Shown: positions 1-11,504 of the stretch, one piece after another | Layout: each line of letters opens with the position of its first letter | Position numbering within the stretch: the stretch's first letter is position 1 | Assembly: GCA_010094025.1 (NCBI GenBank) | Contig: ML991781.1 | Span: 124,001 to 188,000 of the forward strand | DNA from: Viridothelium virens | Lineage: Eukaryota > Ascomycota > Dothideomycetes > Trypetheliales > Trypetheliaceae | Length of the DNA: 64,000 nt | Direction: 5' to 3' | Position numbers and translations under genes: made by a program | Notes under the pieces: model-generated | What the model was told of the DNA's origin: nothing | What the model saw: the letters and a program-made list of their open reading frames with translations, nothing else | The model's database searches: none

Positions 1-887
1 AAAGATATGGATTGGCCCTGTGGCGAAACAGCTGACCGGTACCATGAAAGGGCCTTTGATACAATGGTCGTGTAGAGGAGTGCGAGATGCGCTTGCTGCG
101 CACAAGGACATTCGAGTAGCTCTTTGAGAGTGTTCATGGCGACGCGGTTAAAGTAAAGAACCTTGTCGAGCGGGGGCGTACGGTTTAACACGTGCCCCAA
201 GTTTGTGCGAGGGTTGCTTCGCACGCCCGGTTGATCGGTATGGAACATTGTGCAATAGTGAAGTGAGTGTAAGGTATTGAAGGCCTTGGCCTCGCAATCG
301 TGGCCAGATGCCTGAGGAGGCTCCGAGATGAACGAGATGCTGTTGAAATTGGGGTCTAGGCTCGTTCCACAGACATGCATGTCTGAAGCCTCAGAAACGT
401 TGTTCAAATCCACTGCAGATTCCGCTCCAGTCCAGTGTGACATGAAATCAAGCCCATCGCCGGCTGTGTCCAAACCAATGAGTGTCAAATAATCTGTGCT
501 CTGTCGTCCGTCATGGCCTCCAACGTCCATTGACTCATCGGGCAGGACTGCTTGATGTGTCACCGGCGACAAATCATCCGACACCATGTACAAACCCGAA
601 TCATCATTCGCACCGTTGAGTGGAGGAAGCGGGAGTAACGAGGGAGGCACCAGCGGCGGTGTTTCTGTCAGTGGAGTTGGGGATAGTGTCGAGTTTAGAT
701 ATTGCTGCTTGGCGATCATCTTTGCCCACGACTGCTTCCCATGTCGTCGAGAAGGACTATAGGAGCACCGAAATCCGTTTGTCTGACACCGATCGCAGAC
801 AGGTTGTTTCTTATCGCACTTGACCTTTGCTATGGAGCAGGCATCACAAGTAGATCGGAGCTTGACCGGGGCCTCAGGCGGAGACAT
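1..887 (-). CDS. AflR-type Zn2Cys6 transcription factor (N-terminal part, cut by the window edge)
   Basis: About 295 residues are open from the ATG at 887 to the window edge with no stop; the C-terminus lies outside. Residues 12-40 hold a Zn2Cys6 binuclear cluster (CDACSIAKVKC, then CDRC and CSYSPSRRHGK), so it should bind DNA in the nucleus. A Pro/Ser/Thr-rich linker follows. Near the edge come the segment LLECPCAQQAHLALLYTTIV and a WYRSA motif, which resemble the AflR regulatory domain (PF08493). The ATG is preceded in frame by a TGA four codons upstream, which supports this start. No intron is apparent. It lies head to head with the FAD monooxygenase, and a TCG(N5)CGA site sits 244 bp upstream, so autoregulation is possible. 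Inference: the pathway-specific activator of the cluster. Family call strong; target genes unproven. Confidence 0.9.
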   Translation of the reverse strand, partial: MSPPEAPVKLRSTCDACSIAKVKCDKKQPVCDRCQTNGFRCSYSPSRRHGKQSWAKMIAKQQYLNSTLSPTPLTETPPLVPPSLLPLPPLNGANDDSGLYMVSDDLSPVTHQAVLPDESMDVGGHDGRQSTDYLTLIGLDTAGDGLDFMSHWTGAESAVDLNNVSEASDMHVCGTSLDPNFNSISFISEPPQASGHDCEAKAFNTLHSLHYCTMFHTDQPGVRSNPRTNLGHVLNRTPPLDKVLYFNRVAMNTLKELLECPCAQQAHLALLYTTIVSKALSWYRSAVSPQGQSIS

Positions 888-1130
888 TGGTTTTCATGAC
901 AAGTCTTGCCTCGCATTCGGCATGATCTGCGCAGGGAGAAGACATACGATACTCCCATGCAGTGGGTTTCTGATGGGATAAATAGGCAAGAACCGTACTT
1001 TTTTTTCTCCATACAGGTACAAGGACAGGGACGGCATAAGAGAGTCTGCGGGAGGAGCGCCATGAGGAGTTGAGGGCTGAGAGGTGTGCCCGGCTCTGCC
1101 GTCTCGTGGCTGAAGTGATTCAGACATCAT

Positions 1131-1141
1131 TCGTCGTCCGA
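1131..1141. promoter_or_regulatory. TCG(N5)CGA site upstream of the regulator gene
   Basis: The sequence TCGTCGTCCGA matches the symmetrical TCG(N5)CGA core recognised by AflR of Aspergillus. It lies 244 bp upstream of the regulator start. About 15 such 6-base matches are expected by chance in 64 kb, so position is the main support. Confidence 0.35.
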
Positions 1142-1981
1142 CATGCTTTGATATCAACAAACGTCCAGAGTATTAGAAGATATACATACAAGGACGGGCA
1201 AAGACATGGTGTCGAGCCGATCCAGTCCTGCCGGGCACTCCGCCATCCCCGGACCCGGCCCGCACCCAGGCAAGGTTTGCCACGCACGTGCGCGGGTGCC
1301 AAAACACCAAAAATGTGAGACCGCAGTGTATACCTGGCAGCTCACCGACTATTCATGTATGCCTATTGAGCTCCATCACAAGAAGCGTGACTCTGCTCCA
1401 CAGTACGGAGCATCATTAGCTCTGGTGAACTCTGGGATGTACGAAGTCTCGCCCATCACGAGCATCCTCTTGCTTATACCAAGAACGACCATGACGGCAG
1501 AAGAGGGGGAACAAGCGTCATGTTGTAATGCATGAGAATGGGTCGATCTGATTCAGCGCTTCTTTCAGCTTAAAATGTTGAGCCAATCGGAGAGAGGACG
1601 TGTCTTATCACCTCATCGCCTCACTGCCTGAGGTACCCTATATCCAATCCTCCGGCTGCTGCAGCATGTGCGCGTCACATTCTTGGCCTTGCTTCTGAAA
1701 TCGGCTTTACGTAATAAGACGCGCACCTAGACTGTGCTCTTCCTTTCAGATCTCGGAATCACTTTTGAGTCAACCAAAACTAATTGCGTTGTGCAGGGAA
1801 TGCAGATGCACAAGGCACGGCACAGACAATTTGTTGCCATAAGCGCAGGTGCGTTTGGCTTATCTACATACCCCATACCCCATGTTCCATACGACACACA
1901 GGTAGATATCTAGCCGTGCACTAGAACTTTCTTTTGTGGTCTCCTACTGGCCGGACTGAGGAACGCGTTTTGCTAACCTAA

Positions 1982-1992
1982 TCGATTTGCGA
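1982..1992. promoter_or_regulatory. TCG(N5)CGA site upstream of the FAD monooxygenase
   Basis: TCGATTTGCGA matches the AflR core TCG(N5)CGA. It lies about 520 bp upstream of the monooxygenase start and is the second such site in this shared promoter. Confidence 0.35.
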
Positions 1993-2511
1993 TTAGAGCA
2001 AATGTATGGTATGCGTGGAGTGATAGATCCCAGAAGACCTTAGAGTACTACAACTTAGAGGAGTATACTATTATTGACCTTTTACGTTAATTGCATAGGG
2101 CTGGCCAACTCTCAGAAGGGACGGAAAAAGGCCGTGATTCATTCGAATCGTCAGAATACTTGCCTAACTCAAGCATCAATTTTTCCCTTGGCCAGTGGAC
2201 GCTTGACTGATGTCCCGCTCGCTTCGATTTCCTATTATTCCAGATTCCGAAGATCCAGCGGCTTGCATCTCGCGGAGAGATGGGTCTACCTGCCCCACTC
2301 AGCCAATGTCAGTCTTCTCGAATACGTTCTCGCACACCGAACCGGAGATCTGGGGTTGTTGCGCGGGGATGGTGATGCAAGGCAAAGGATAGTGACACAA
2401 AGGAAAGGATGGTGACTCGAAGCAAAGGATGGTCTTCGTATTTAACCGTATCTCATTTAAGCGCAGTGTTTCAGATTAGACCCCTGTAAAGAGCAGTTCG
2501 AGCGACCCAAT

Positions 2512-3819
2512 ATGCCTCAAGACGCACGACGAGATATCCGCCTTATCATTGTTGGTGCCGGCCTCGTAGGCCTGGCTGCGGCAATCGGATTCCGGAAATC
2601 ACAATTTCAAGTGACAGTGCTTGAGCGAGTCGAAGAATTCTCTACGAAGAGTGCTGGTATCACGGCGCCACCTAATGCCGCGAGCGTCCTGCGAGTATTG
2701 GGGGTTTTGGACGAACTTGAGGCTATAGCATACCAGCCCAATCACTTTTCTGTGCGGTCTTATAGCGATGGCACTGTCCTAGCAAGAGAGAGCAAACCAT
2801 CGTTCCTCGCTCTACATCGAGCAACATTCCATAGGATCCTTCTCGAAAAGGCAAAGAGCCTCGGCGCGGAGATAAAGCTTGGCGTCGTTATTAGCAAGAT
2901 TGACTTTCAAACGCCGACTGTGTTTCTCTCCAACGGCGATATCTACCGGGGCGATCTCATCCTTGGCGCTGACGGTCAAGACTCTCAATGCCGCCAATTA
3001 ATGCTTGGGCGACCTGAGCGCGCCATGCATGGCGGCCGACAGTTTTTTGCCATGGATATTGAACAATCCAAGTTGCTGAAGGATGATGAGCTACGTGAGT
3101 TTGTGGACCCACCGGCCATGAATTTTTGGCTCGGTCCTCATAGTCACGCTGTTGTATTTCCATTGCGCGAAGATGGCCTCGTCCACATTATTGGCTCGTT
3201 GCTGGAGGACCCAGATGGTCCTATACGCGCAAAGCCGCGGCCACTTGACATGGACGAGCTGAGAGAGCAGTTTGTAGACTGGCATCCGCAGCTGCGGCGC
3301 GTGTTTGACCTTGCGCCCGGAGGAGTGAAGTGGTCATTAACAACAACGCCGTACTTGACCCAATGGACGCATCCTGATGGCAAGTTCGGGTTGATTGGCG
3401 ACGCAGCACACGCTATGCTACCGTTTTTCGGACAGGGCGCGGCGCAGGGCATTGAAGACGTAATGGTTCTGACACAGTTATTTGCGCGACTCACGCATAA
3501 GGAGCAGATTCCGGATTTTCTAACCATCTTTGGTGATCTCCGGGTTCCCCGAGCGATGCGAGTCAAAGATAAAGTTGACGAACTGCGTATGCTGATGACG
3601 ATGCCCAACGGTGACATGCAACGCGAACGAGATCGACAACTAAGGGAATATGCAGAGAAGCCGTTTAGTGGATATCCACTGCCATGGATGGATCCGGACT
3701 TCAATAACTGGATTTACTCATATGATATTCCGAAGGAAATAGCTCAGGCATGGGAAAAATACACCAAAGGCTTGTGGCCAAAGACGCGGGGAAGCTGGAA
3801 AATACTTTTAAGTACATAG
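2512..3819 (+). CDS. FAD-dependent aromatic monooxygenase (salicylate hydroxylase-like)
   Basis: A 435-residue single-exon protein. The Rossmann motif GAGLVGLAAAIGF is at residues 16-28 and ends in an acidic residue (LERVEEF). The DG motif GADGQD is near residue 154 and the FAD ribityl-binding GD motif GLIGDAAHAMLPFFGQGAAQ near residue 297. These three mark class A flavoprotein monooxygenases, which hydroxylate phenolic rings using NADPH and O2. There is no signal peptide or membrane anchor, so it is probably cytosolic. It is divergent from the AflR-type regulator and convergent with the BBE oxidase. In related pigment pathways such enzymes hydroxylate the polyketide core to a quinol or quinone; that role here is inferred. 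Length is normal for the family. Confidence 0.88.
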   Translation: MPQDARRDIRLIIVGAGLVGLAAAIGFRKSQFQVTVLERVEEFSTKSAGITAPPNAASVLRVLGVLDELEAIAYQPNHFSVRSYSDGTVLARESKPSFLALHRATFHRILLEKAKSLGAEIKLGVVISKIDFQTPTVFLSNGDIYRGDLILGADGQDSQCRQLMLGRPERAMHGGRQFFAMDIEQSKLLKDDELREFVDPPAMNFWLGPHSHAVVFPLREDGLVHIIGSLLEDPDGPIRAKPRPLDMDELREQFVDWHPQLRRVFDLAPGGVKWSLTTTPYLTQWTHPDGKFGLIGDAAHAMLPFFGQGAAQGIEDVMVLTQLFARLTHKEQIPDFLTIFGDLRVPRAMRVKDKVDELRMLMTMPNGDMQRERDRQLREYAEKPFSGYPLPWMDPDFNNWIYSYDIPKEIAQAWEKYTKGLWPKTRGSWKILLST

Positions 3820-4457
3820 ATTGCGTTTTTGTAGCGACTTTGTTGGCGCGAAGCCAGTCGACATTGCAGTTGTTGGCCCAATAACAAGAGGAGGGTAAAA
3901 CGAGTAAAGTATCATAGAAAGTTAATACAAGATAGACCAAATCGATGCAAGGAAAAGCAAAGCAAAACCTTTTCGCAGTGGTCCAAGTCGATGTGACACG
4001 GTTGAACTTGGTGCTGCTGGCTATTCGACTAATCGTAGGGCTGAAGATGGGAGAATCAGACGGCGGCGACGCATTGCAAAGCGCCGCTGATTGGGCATTT
4101 GCTGGCGGGTCGGATGATACCTTACTCAGGAGCGGAAGTGATAGAAGCTGGCATGTTGAAGGCATGGAAGGTGACTACCTCCTCAAAGAGTCAAGACTGT
4201 GCGTGGGTCCACATCACGTGTAATCTAGCGCAACTTCATGCCCAACTCGGTATAGTAATAGCAGCACGAATTTCACCCTCTTTGATTTCGGAGTTTGAAC
4301 ACTCCTCCGCAACCAAGCACTCCAAGATAGAGCTACAGAGCTTCTAGTCCGATGCAGCTGCCCCCGATCGGATTTCAACATCACATGCCTGATTATGACT
4401 GCTGCTGCCCGAAGAACAGTAAACACATACAAAATTCCCATTTCGATTGCTACGTTG
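3820..4457. other. Convergent intergenic region
   Basis: This 638 bp stretch separates the 3' ends of the FAD monooxygenase and the BBE oxidase. Short ORFs in it look random. No terminator-like or repeat structure was recognised. Confidence 0.5.
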
Positions 4458-6065
4458 CTAGAACTCTATCGGCTCGAAGAAGTTGAATCTCCCGTGGGGA
4501 TCATAAATTTTCTTCAACCCTCTCAGCTTCTCTAACCGCCACGGTTCATAGCCGTAGACAGCTTTTTGGCCTTCGTCACCATGCGCATAGTTGACGTACG
4601 CGTTCAGTTTCAGACCTGTCCCATGTAAAAGTATGGCCCTCACCTGCTTTCCAAGTTCAATCACCATCAGATCCAAGGTTTTATTATTGGGTGGGTAATT
4701 AAACAGAGGCGCTGCCAGCAAGTTGCTCCCGCGAATGGCGTACGACGTGCTTTCCACCGGTATTTCATGCACTCGGTTCGTTGCGAAGCCTTCGAGCAGC
4801 ACGACAGAGTTATTCAGAACAGCTGGCATAGAAGCGTAAATTTCATACACGCTGCGGAGATTCTGAGGATTCCATTCATCCAGGTCCACAGGAAAGGATT
4901 CGTGGCTCATGCCCTCTTCGCAAATCGGCCCGTAGTATGCAGTGCAGGTATTGGCGTTTGCCCCCAAAAGGTCAACGTGCATCGTAACGACGCTAACAGG
5001 CTCTAGAGCATTGAATGGATCCAAGTACGCTTGCGGAATCGCTGCGCCCTGCCAGTAGATCAAAAAGATGACTATTGGTTTGGTGTCAATCTCAGGATTG
5101 AAGGCTATAACCCCGTAATGCGTAAGCTCTACTGGTCGGTCCTTGGCTCTGATCCACTCATTTGCTGTCGAGAACACATCCTCCAGTTTATCCTGGGTAA
5201 ATATGTATCTTGCATGAGCAAAGCCAGCATGCTCAGGGGGGTCGAAAGTGCGGTAAGTGAATGATGTAACAATTCCGAAGTTGTGTCCAGCACCTTTCAA
5301 TGCCCAGAACAGGTCGGGATGCTGCGTATCAGAGACACTGACTGCCGTTCCGTTGGCGAGAACTACACGAGCAGTAAGAAGACTGTCAGCCATTAATCCG
5401 TATTGACCTTGGAGCCACCCGTGGCCACCGCCAAGCATGGGGCCGGTGAAGCCAGTACAATCACAACCGCCAGTGACGCCCTCTTTTCCATGGCTTGCCA
5501 AGGCTTCGACGACTTCGCTCAGCAGCGCTCCGCCGTGGATTGTGGCATACGGTGCACCATCTTCTGGGAAATCAATGCCACGCATCCCCCGCATCCAGAT
5601 ACCGATACCACCTTGTATGTTATTGAGCGCATTCGAAGTCCCATGCCCGCCCCCAATAGTGAGGAAAGGCGCCTCATGCGCGTTTGCGTACTCCACCTAT
5701 AGCACGTCAGGAACGAGCTTTTTGAGAGTCGAGAGTGGACTTACCGTCCGCTGCACGTCCTTCTCCGATGCGGGCCTTACAATCACGTCCAGGCCAGGCT
5801 TGACATGAACGCTCCATCTGTTAGTTGCATTATGGTACCCATCAGATCCAGGGTAGAAGACTTGGGCGTCCTTGGAAAGCAAGGGCTGAAGGTCTGTGGT
5901 GAGATTTCCAAGTTTCGAAGAGGTACTTTCGCACAAATTCCAGGATTGGAGCTTATCTTGTATAACAACTTGTGCCTCAATTTCAGAGCCAGCGATTGCG
6001 TTGACAAGACTAGCCAAGAGCCCCGCTTTCAGAACAGAGAAAGGCATTGCCTTCGATCGCTCCAA
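4458..6065 (-). CDS. Secreted BBE-type FAD-linked oxidoreductase
   Basis: Two exons, 5745-6065 and 4458-5696, are joined across a 48-nt intron (5697-5744, GTAAG/ATAG), giving 519 residues. A hydrophobic N-terminus (PFSVLKAGLLASLVNAIAG) is a likely signal peptide; the second Met could also be the start. The FAD_binding_4 domain spans the intron and contains IGGGHGTSN, whose His is the usual covalent FAD ligand. Further on, GGCDCTGFTGPMLGGGHG supplies a Cys where bicovalent BBE enzymes hold the second flavin link. The C-terminus has the BBE signature YVNYAHGD. Such enzymes oxidise phenols or alcohols, or form C-C bonds, using O2. Secretion suggests a late extracellular or vesicular step, as with AurO in aurofusarin formation. 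It shares its upstream region with the SDR. Confidence 0.88.
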
Positions 6066-6687
6066 AGCCGAAAGAATGGACTCTGATACCGTAGAAGAGA
6101 TCTTACGAAGGACAGCAAGACCTGGCCCAGATTGAATATGGTGCAGAACGAGTGGGATAAAAGCTCAGTCCTCATGAAGTTGGTGTGCAAGCGTTCGTCA
6201 CTGATCCACGTTTCCAGACCCGATGGCAATCATATGCTTGGTGCAATATGTCGTTGGCATCTTGTGGACGCAGCAAAGAGACCAAGGTTTCGAAAAAGTA
6301 GGAGAATGCATGCTTCGGGAGCCATTTCCGACTCGGAATCCAATGATACCTTAGTCTTCGGCGATTATGAAGCGGTTCGGTAATCCAAGTAGCCCAAAGG
6401 AAGAAAAAGAAAACAACGGCAACGGAAAGCGAGAATAACCCTTTGGCATGTCCGCATCACCGACTGTGAAACCTGTGTGAGCAAAAGCATTCACCAAAAT
6501 GAGTACCGTGCGGATATGCGGTCCATCCAACCGAGTATTCCGGTATCGTAGCGGATGGATTGTTATCAACATTGGAGAGGTTGTGACGAAAACAAAAAAT
6601 TACAAAATGAATTGCAAGTCTGAGGTCAGAGCTTCAGAAGGAGCAGTTCAATACTGACGTAATATCTTTCCAGAAGAATCTTTCGTC
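6066..6687. promoter_or_regulatory. Shared upstream region of the BBE oxidase and the SDR
   Basis: A 622 bp divergent intergenic region. No TCG(N5)CGA match was seen, and short ORFs here look random. Confidence 0.5.
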
Positions 6688-7747
6688 ATGACTAAACACG
6701 TCCCCAATCCCCTTCCTGATCTCCCTAGGCCAACAAAAGCTTATCACAAGACTGCATATCCGTACATCTCTCCTGATCGACCGGAACTTAGCGTGTCCGG
6801 AAAAACACTCTTTATTACCGGAGGAGGTTTGTTGTCTTCGTATCATCACCAACAGTGCTCTCACTAACTGTTCGAATGTAGCTGGCGGTGTGGGCCGTAA
6901 CATTTGCAGGGCCTTTGCGCAAGCGGGCATAGAGCGTATTGTTATCATCGGACGCACCTTGACATCACTAAACGAAGTCAAAAGCGAACTCGAATCAGCG
7001 CACCCAAGTACAGAAATCGCAGTCCATGCTATAGATGTGACTGATGTCGCTGCCCTGCAGTCCGTCGTCCGCGAGACGGGCAAGATTGACATTGTTGTCA
7101 GCGCGGCTGCCATCTGCCATCCAGGAACTCCAACTTCAACCGTTGAGCCAGCCACGCTTTCCGACATTCTTCAGACTAACACGGTGGGGCCCTTTCAGGT
7201 CATCAGCGAAATCCTGCACCACCGTGCGATACAGGGTTGGAACCATGAGCTCAAGGTAATTTATATCAGTACTGCTTTGAGCCATATACATGTCAACCAC
7301 CTGTCTGGTTACGCAGCGAGCAAAGCGGCCATGAATTTGCTCCTCGTGCATCTCAACATGCAATGGAATGATCGCGGTGTATCGCTTTTTGCCATTCACC
7401 CGGGCTTGATCTATACCTCGATGACGGGGAAAGTCTTTCCTGCAGATTCGCCTATCTGGGAAGATGGTAACTTCTCCCATTCCCATGCTAAGCGCTCAGT
7501 ATACTTCAGTTTGATGCTAATATGCAAAGGTAACCTGTCGGCATCCTTTTGCGTATGGTTGTGCCATCCTGAAGCAGCATTCCTAAGTGGTAAAATGTTG
7601 TGGGCGCAATGGGATGTCCAGGAGCTGTTGGCACAAAAGGAGTGGATCGAGAAATATCCGTGGCATCTGGAGCCTGGACTTTGCCTCCCGACTACGGAAA
7701 GGCCATCTCAAGATTTCTTCACCGTAGATAATAGGCTCAAAAACTAG
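6688..7747 (+). CDS. Short-chain dehydrogenase/reductase (cluster SDR)
   Basis: Three exons are proposed, 6688-6826, 6882-7466 and 7530-7747, giving 313 residues. The first intron (55 nt, branch CTAAC) splits the cofactor motif, which reads TGGAGGVG after joining. The catalytic YxxxK is in SGYAASKAA. The second intron (63 nt) is in frame and stop-free; removing it restores the usual run from WEDGNLSASF into VWLCHPEAAFLSG, so splicing is likely. The family reduces carbonyls or oxidises alcohols with NAD(P)H. No signal peptide is seen. It is divergent from the BBE oxidase and convergent with the P450, inside the cluster. A ketone or quinone reduction of the polyketide is plausible but the substrate is unknown. 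Confidence 0.85.
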
Positions 7748-8166
7748 TTTGCTAAGCGGCGGAAACAACCGTCTATGGCAAGGTCTTTCGACTGACATGT
7801 TTAAGAAAGACGCGAATTATCCTATGTAACTTAATGAGTTTTTTTAAAATGCTTGTATTGACATGCTTTAATGTCCATGCATTGAGTCAGATTGGCAAGC
7901 TCAGCCTACTCGTCGTTGTGGTCATCAGGCAAGGTTTGTGCGGTGACCTCCATTCTCAGGGATTCAATATTTACCAGTGGGTTCGAATTTTACAGCCAAG
8001 ATACGGGGCAGATTGGTATACATACCCGAGGAGATCAAATTCCAAGCAATCCCAGAGGAGTTATCCCACCAAAACTGTGCACCATTGTGCGATCAACCAG
8101 AGATTTGCAGTTTATGTCTATCTCCTACGGTGATAACTAAGGCAAGCCTGGCGTCAAGAACATCAT
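7748..8166. other. Convergent intergenic region
   Basis: About 420 bp between the stop codons of the SDR and the P450. No gene or structured element was recognised. Confidence 0.5.
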
Positions 8167-9886
8167 CTAGGCTTTTTGTTGTGCAATCCAATTTTCATTC
8201 ACGATTTCGAGTCTCTTCTCACTGCGTGGCAAGAATCTTGCTTTGAATGGCTTTGCGGACTTCAGCGGCACTTCATCAAATGCGTCATCAGATAAGTCCA
8301 TCTTCACATCCAGCTCCCCTCCGTCAACGGTTTTCGAGACCGGTCTAATCTCGAAAGCCCACACCATGTTCGCCAAAGCCAGAGCCAGCGCATTCTCGGC
8401 AAATCGCGATCCCGGACATATTCTTCGTCCGGCGCCAAAAGTGAAATGGTCACGGGCGTATGGGTCTGGCATCGCCGCATATTCGGCTGCTCGTTTGGTA
8501 TAGTTGATATACCGCTCTGGCTTGAACTCGAATGGATTGGGGTAACGGACGGGGTCAAAGTGAATCGCGGCAGTATTTCCGACGATGGCGGTGCCCTTCG
8601 GGATGACATAACCCTTATATACGACGTCGTTGTCCGTAAAATGCCTCAAAATCCATGGAGGAGCAGGACACAAGCGCAAGATTTCCTTGAGACATGCATT
8701 GATGTAAGGTAGGTGTTCCAAGTCCTCATAAGTTGGAGCGCGGCTTTCGCCAACAGCCTCTTGAAGCTCTTGAAATGCCTTTGTCTGGACCTGTGGTGTT
8801 GCAGCAAGATACAGGATCAAATTACTGAGTGTCGCGGCCGACGTCTGAGATCCCGCTTCAACCAGACCTGCGCGGATGAGTGGGCGATCGTATATCGCGA
8901 TACAGAATGGCTTACCTCCAGCAATCCATGCACAGTCTTCCTTTTGGAGTCCTTGAGAGGCGTAGTCACTTCGCATAAGGTCAGCCCCATAACAAGACGG
9001 TGCACTGCCGCTATCGAACTGCTCCTGTAGAGTATTCCACATGCGCATCTTGACCCAAAGTACCCATTTCGCGTGCTCGAGTGCCTTTCTCCTCGATGGC
9101 TGCATCCAAGCGGGGAGTTTCGTGAGCGGGGGAATCTCATCTTCGATGAACGTTCCAGCCTTACCGAGTTTCCCCAGAAGTCTGCCGCTCTGTTCGGATA
9201 ATTTAATATCTTCATGATCCATACGATCGATGCGGGTCCCGTAAACAGCCGTCATCATGATGGAAAAAAGAGCGCGTCGGATATGACCGTAGAAAGCAGC
9301 GTTATTGAAATTATTGTTGGCCAGATCATACATCAGTTGCCTGATCTCAAGTGTCTGGACTGGAACAAATGTCTGCACCATTTTTGGCGTCAATAAGCCG
9401 TGTACGACCTGGCGATATGCGCGCCATCGTGGACCGTAAGGCATGGTCAACATTCTCATTCCTCCCACGACTAGCTCGCCTATTGGGGCTGGCATTTTTG
9501 ACGAACATGAGATTGACTTCAGGACGCTATTGTCAACTTGTGATCCTGGACAAGTGGAAAAAAGTATCGTTCACCTGTTTGTCAAAAACTTCCTTGATTG
9601 CCTCAGGACTACTCAAAACAACCCAGTGATACCATCCGATGCGGATCTTGTACACTTCTCCATACTGCAGTGCCCATTCACGCAGCCTTTGTGTAGCATA
9701 TGGAGGAAGACTTAGACCAATGCCAACGACAATATTGCCTTTGGGTCCATCAATCTTGTTTAGCCGTCGGTCCCTGCGAATCCAGAAGGCGGCTACGACG
9801 AGCAGGAGCAATGCCCCTGCCGCGAGTAACACGGGATGCATGTATAGTTTTCCAGTAATAGACATCTTAGCAGTGATCGAGTACAT
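8167..9886 (-). CDS. Cytochrome P450 monooxygenase
   Basis: Three exons, 9575-9886, 8916-9516 and 8167-8867, give 537 residues. The N-terminus has a membrane anchor (LLAAGALLLLVVAAFWI) followed by basic residues and a proline hinge, so it should sit in the ER membrane. The first intron (58 nt) joins VFDKQ to SISCSSK. The second (48 nt, in frame) lies just before the I-helix motif EAGSQTS. The K-helix ExxR is in CLKEILRL, PERY follows, and the heme-binding loop is FTFGAGRRICPG. All key P450 elements are present. It shares a 413 bp upstream region with the O-methyltransferase. Likely roles are ring hydroxylation or phenol coupling, as known for P450s that dimerise naphthopyrones or coumarins. 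The reaction here is inferred only. Confidence 0.9.
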
Positions 9887-10299
9887 TGACGGACATGGTC
9901 TTGTCGTTTTCGATTTATTTTGGTCTGACTGTGGAGAAGAAACTACCTACACTCGGGTCCCGTCGGCAGACCTCGCAGAACAAAACTTGGAAATCATCAG
10001 CCGCACTTGAATGATTCCTTTTGTAGGAGGCAACATTCTTTCGCAAATCTGATCTCGTACATGCGACGCTGACCGACGGTTTTCATGCCTATGGGCTGCG
10101 CATAATTCCAACACGTAGGCTCGCCGAAACTAAAGGATGACCCACGTGACCGGCCATTGCCTGAGAATTGTAGAGTGTAGAGTACTTCTCCGAAAAGTAA
10201 CTTGAATGACTGAAGAATGAGCAAAGGTATAGAAATTGCTATGATCACGGACTGATCCAACTTCGCGGCCCATACGAGACCACAAAAAACCATATCAGA
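9887..10299. promoter_or_regulatory. Shared upstream region of the P450 and the O-methyltransferase
   Basis: A 413 bp divergent promoter region. It contains near-matches to the AflR core with spacers of 4 (around 9904) and 6 bases (around 10055), and a CACGTG box near 10143. None is an exact TCG(N5)CGA. Confidence 0.5.
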
Positions 10300-11504
10300 A
10301 TGGCGACAATCGCAAATAATCAGACCCGGCAAGATATTCTGGATTCGACTTTGCGGATCAAGCAGCTCACACAGCAGCCAAGCGACTTTTTGACCGACAT
10401 CCTGGTCCAGCAACAGCAATACGCGTGCATCGAATGGCTATGCCACTTTAACATACTTACAGAAATCCCGCTCCCTCCCGATGGCATTTCATACGCGGAT
10501 CTTGCGGCAAAGCTTAAAATATCAGAGTCGACACTGCGTTCCGTGGCACGAATGGCAATGACAGCGAATCTTTTGTGTGAGACAGGAGATGGGAGACTCG
10601 CGCATAATGCGCTCTCGGTTGTATTTGTGGAAGATGCTAGGCTGTCTTCGTGGCTCTCGTACATGGTTAATCGCTCGATTCCATGTATGAGGAACTTTGC
10701 GCAAGCCAGCAAGAAGTGGCCCGGTCCGACCAAGAATAACGAGACGGCGTACAATTTGGCAATGAATACCAATTTATCTTTTTTCGACCATCTTAAGGCA
10801 GACCCTGAGCTCAGCGCCGAGTTCGGCAAGTATATGGAAAGTCAATCCATAGTACATGCAGGAACTAGTGTGCAACACCTACTTAAAGGGCTGGACTGGG
10901 CTGCTCTGGGAAAAGCAAAAGTAGTTGATGTGAGTGTTATCTTGTAAGGCTTCTTGCCAGCGTTGACATAGTATAGGTTGGCGGGAATTCCGGGACCGCC
11001 GCGCTCGCACTGGCGAGAGAGTTTCCAGAGCTCCGATTTGTAGTCGAAGATCTTTCGGAGCCGATTCGAAATGCCCAAGCTCAAGCCAAGTCACTTCCAG
11101 CAGAAATTGCGGGGAGGATTGATTTTCTAGAGCACGACTTCTTTACTCCACAGCCGGTCAAAGGCGCAGATGTATACCTTTTACGCTTGATTATCCACGA
11201 TTGGCCTGATGCAGATGCAGTCAGAATTCTGGAAGCACTAGCCCGAGTAATGAAAGAGGGTAGTCGAATCGTTATTATGGACATGGTCCTTCCTAGGCCG
11301 GGAACAAGCTCTATCGCGCTCGAGGCAGCGCTTCGTCAGAAGGATCTTACGATGCGACAGGTGGTGAATGCTAAAGAGAGGGAAGTCGAGGATTGGCAGG
11401 CATTGGTCCGCAAGGTAGACGAGGGGTTACGTATCGTTGCGATTCGACACCCTGAGGGAAGTCAGCATTCCATCATCGAGATTTCGCGCTCGACTAGCCT
11501 GTAG
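10300..11504 (+). CDS. SAM-dependent O-methyltransferase (COMT-type)
   Basis: Two exons, 10300-10929 and 10977-11504, are joined over a 47-nt intron inside the SAM-binding motif, giving 385 residues. After splicing the motif reads VVDVGGNSGTAA. The first half is a winged-helix dimerisation domain (TLRSVARMAMTANLL). The second half has FLEHDFF and the catalytic-region LIIHDWPD, whose His is the usual general base. This is the plant-COMT/AflP-like class that methylates phenolic hydroxyls. It is cytosolic by sequence. In YWA1-type pathways the analogous enzyme (AurJ) methylates nor-rubrofusarin; that assignment here is inferred. It is head to head with the P450. Confidence 0.9.

Larger units (their letters stand above)
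888..2511. promoter_or_regulatory. Shared upstream region of the AflR-type regulator and the FAD monooxygenase
   Basis: A 1.6 kb stretch between two divergently transcribed genes. Short ORFs in it show no domain or coding character. It carries two TCG(N5)CGA sequences, listed separately. I see no repeat or RNA gene here. Confidence 0.6.

Noticed and set aside
3144-3704. 186-codon minus-strand ORF
   Set aside because: It lies wholly opposite the FAD monooxygenase, whose motifs are clear. The antisense product is Ser-rich with no domain.
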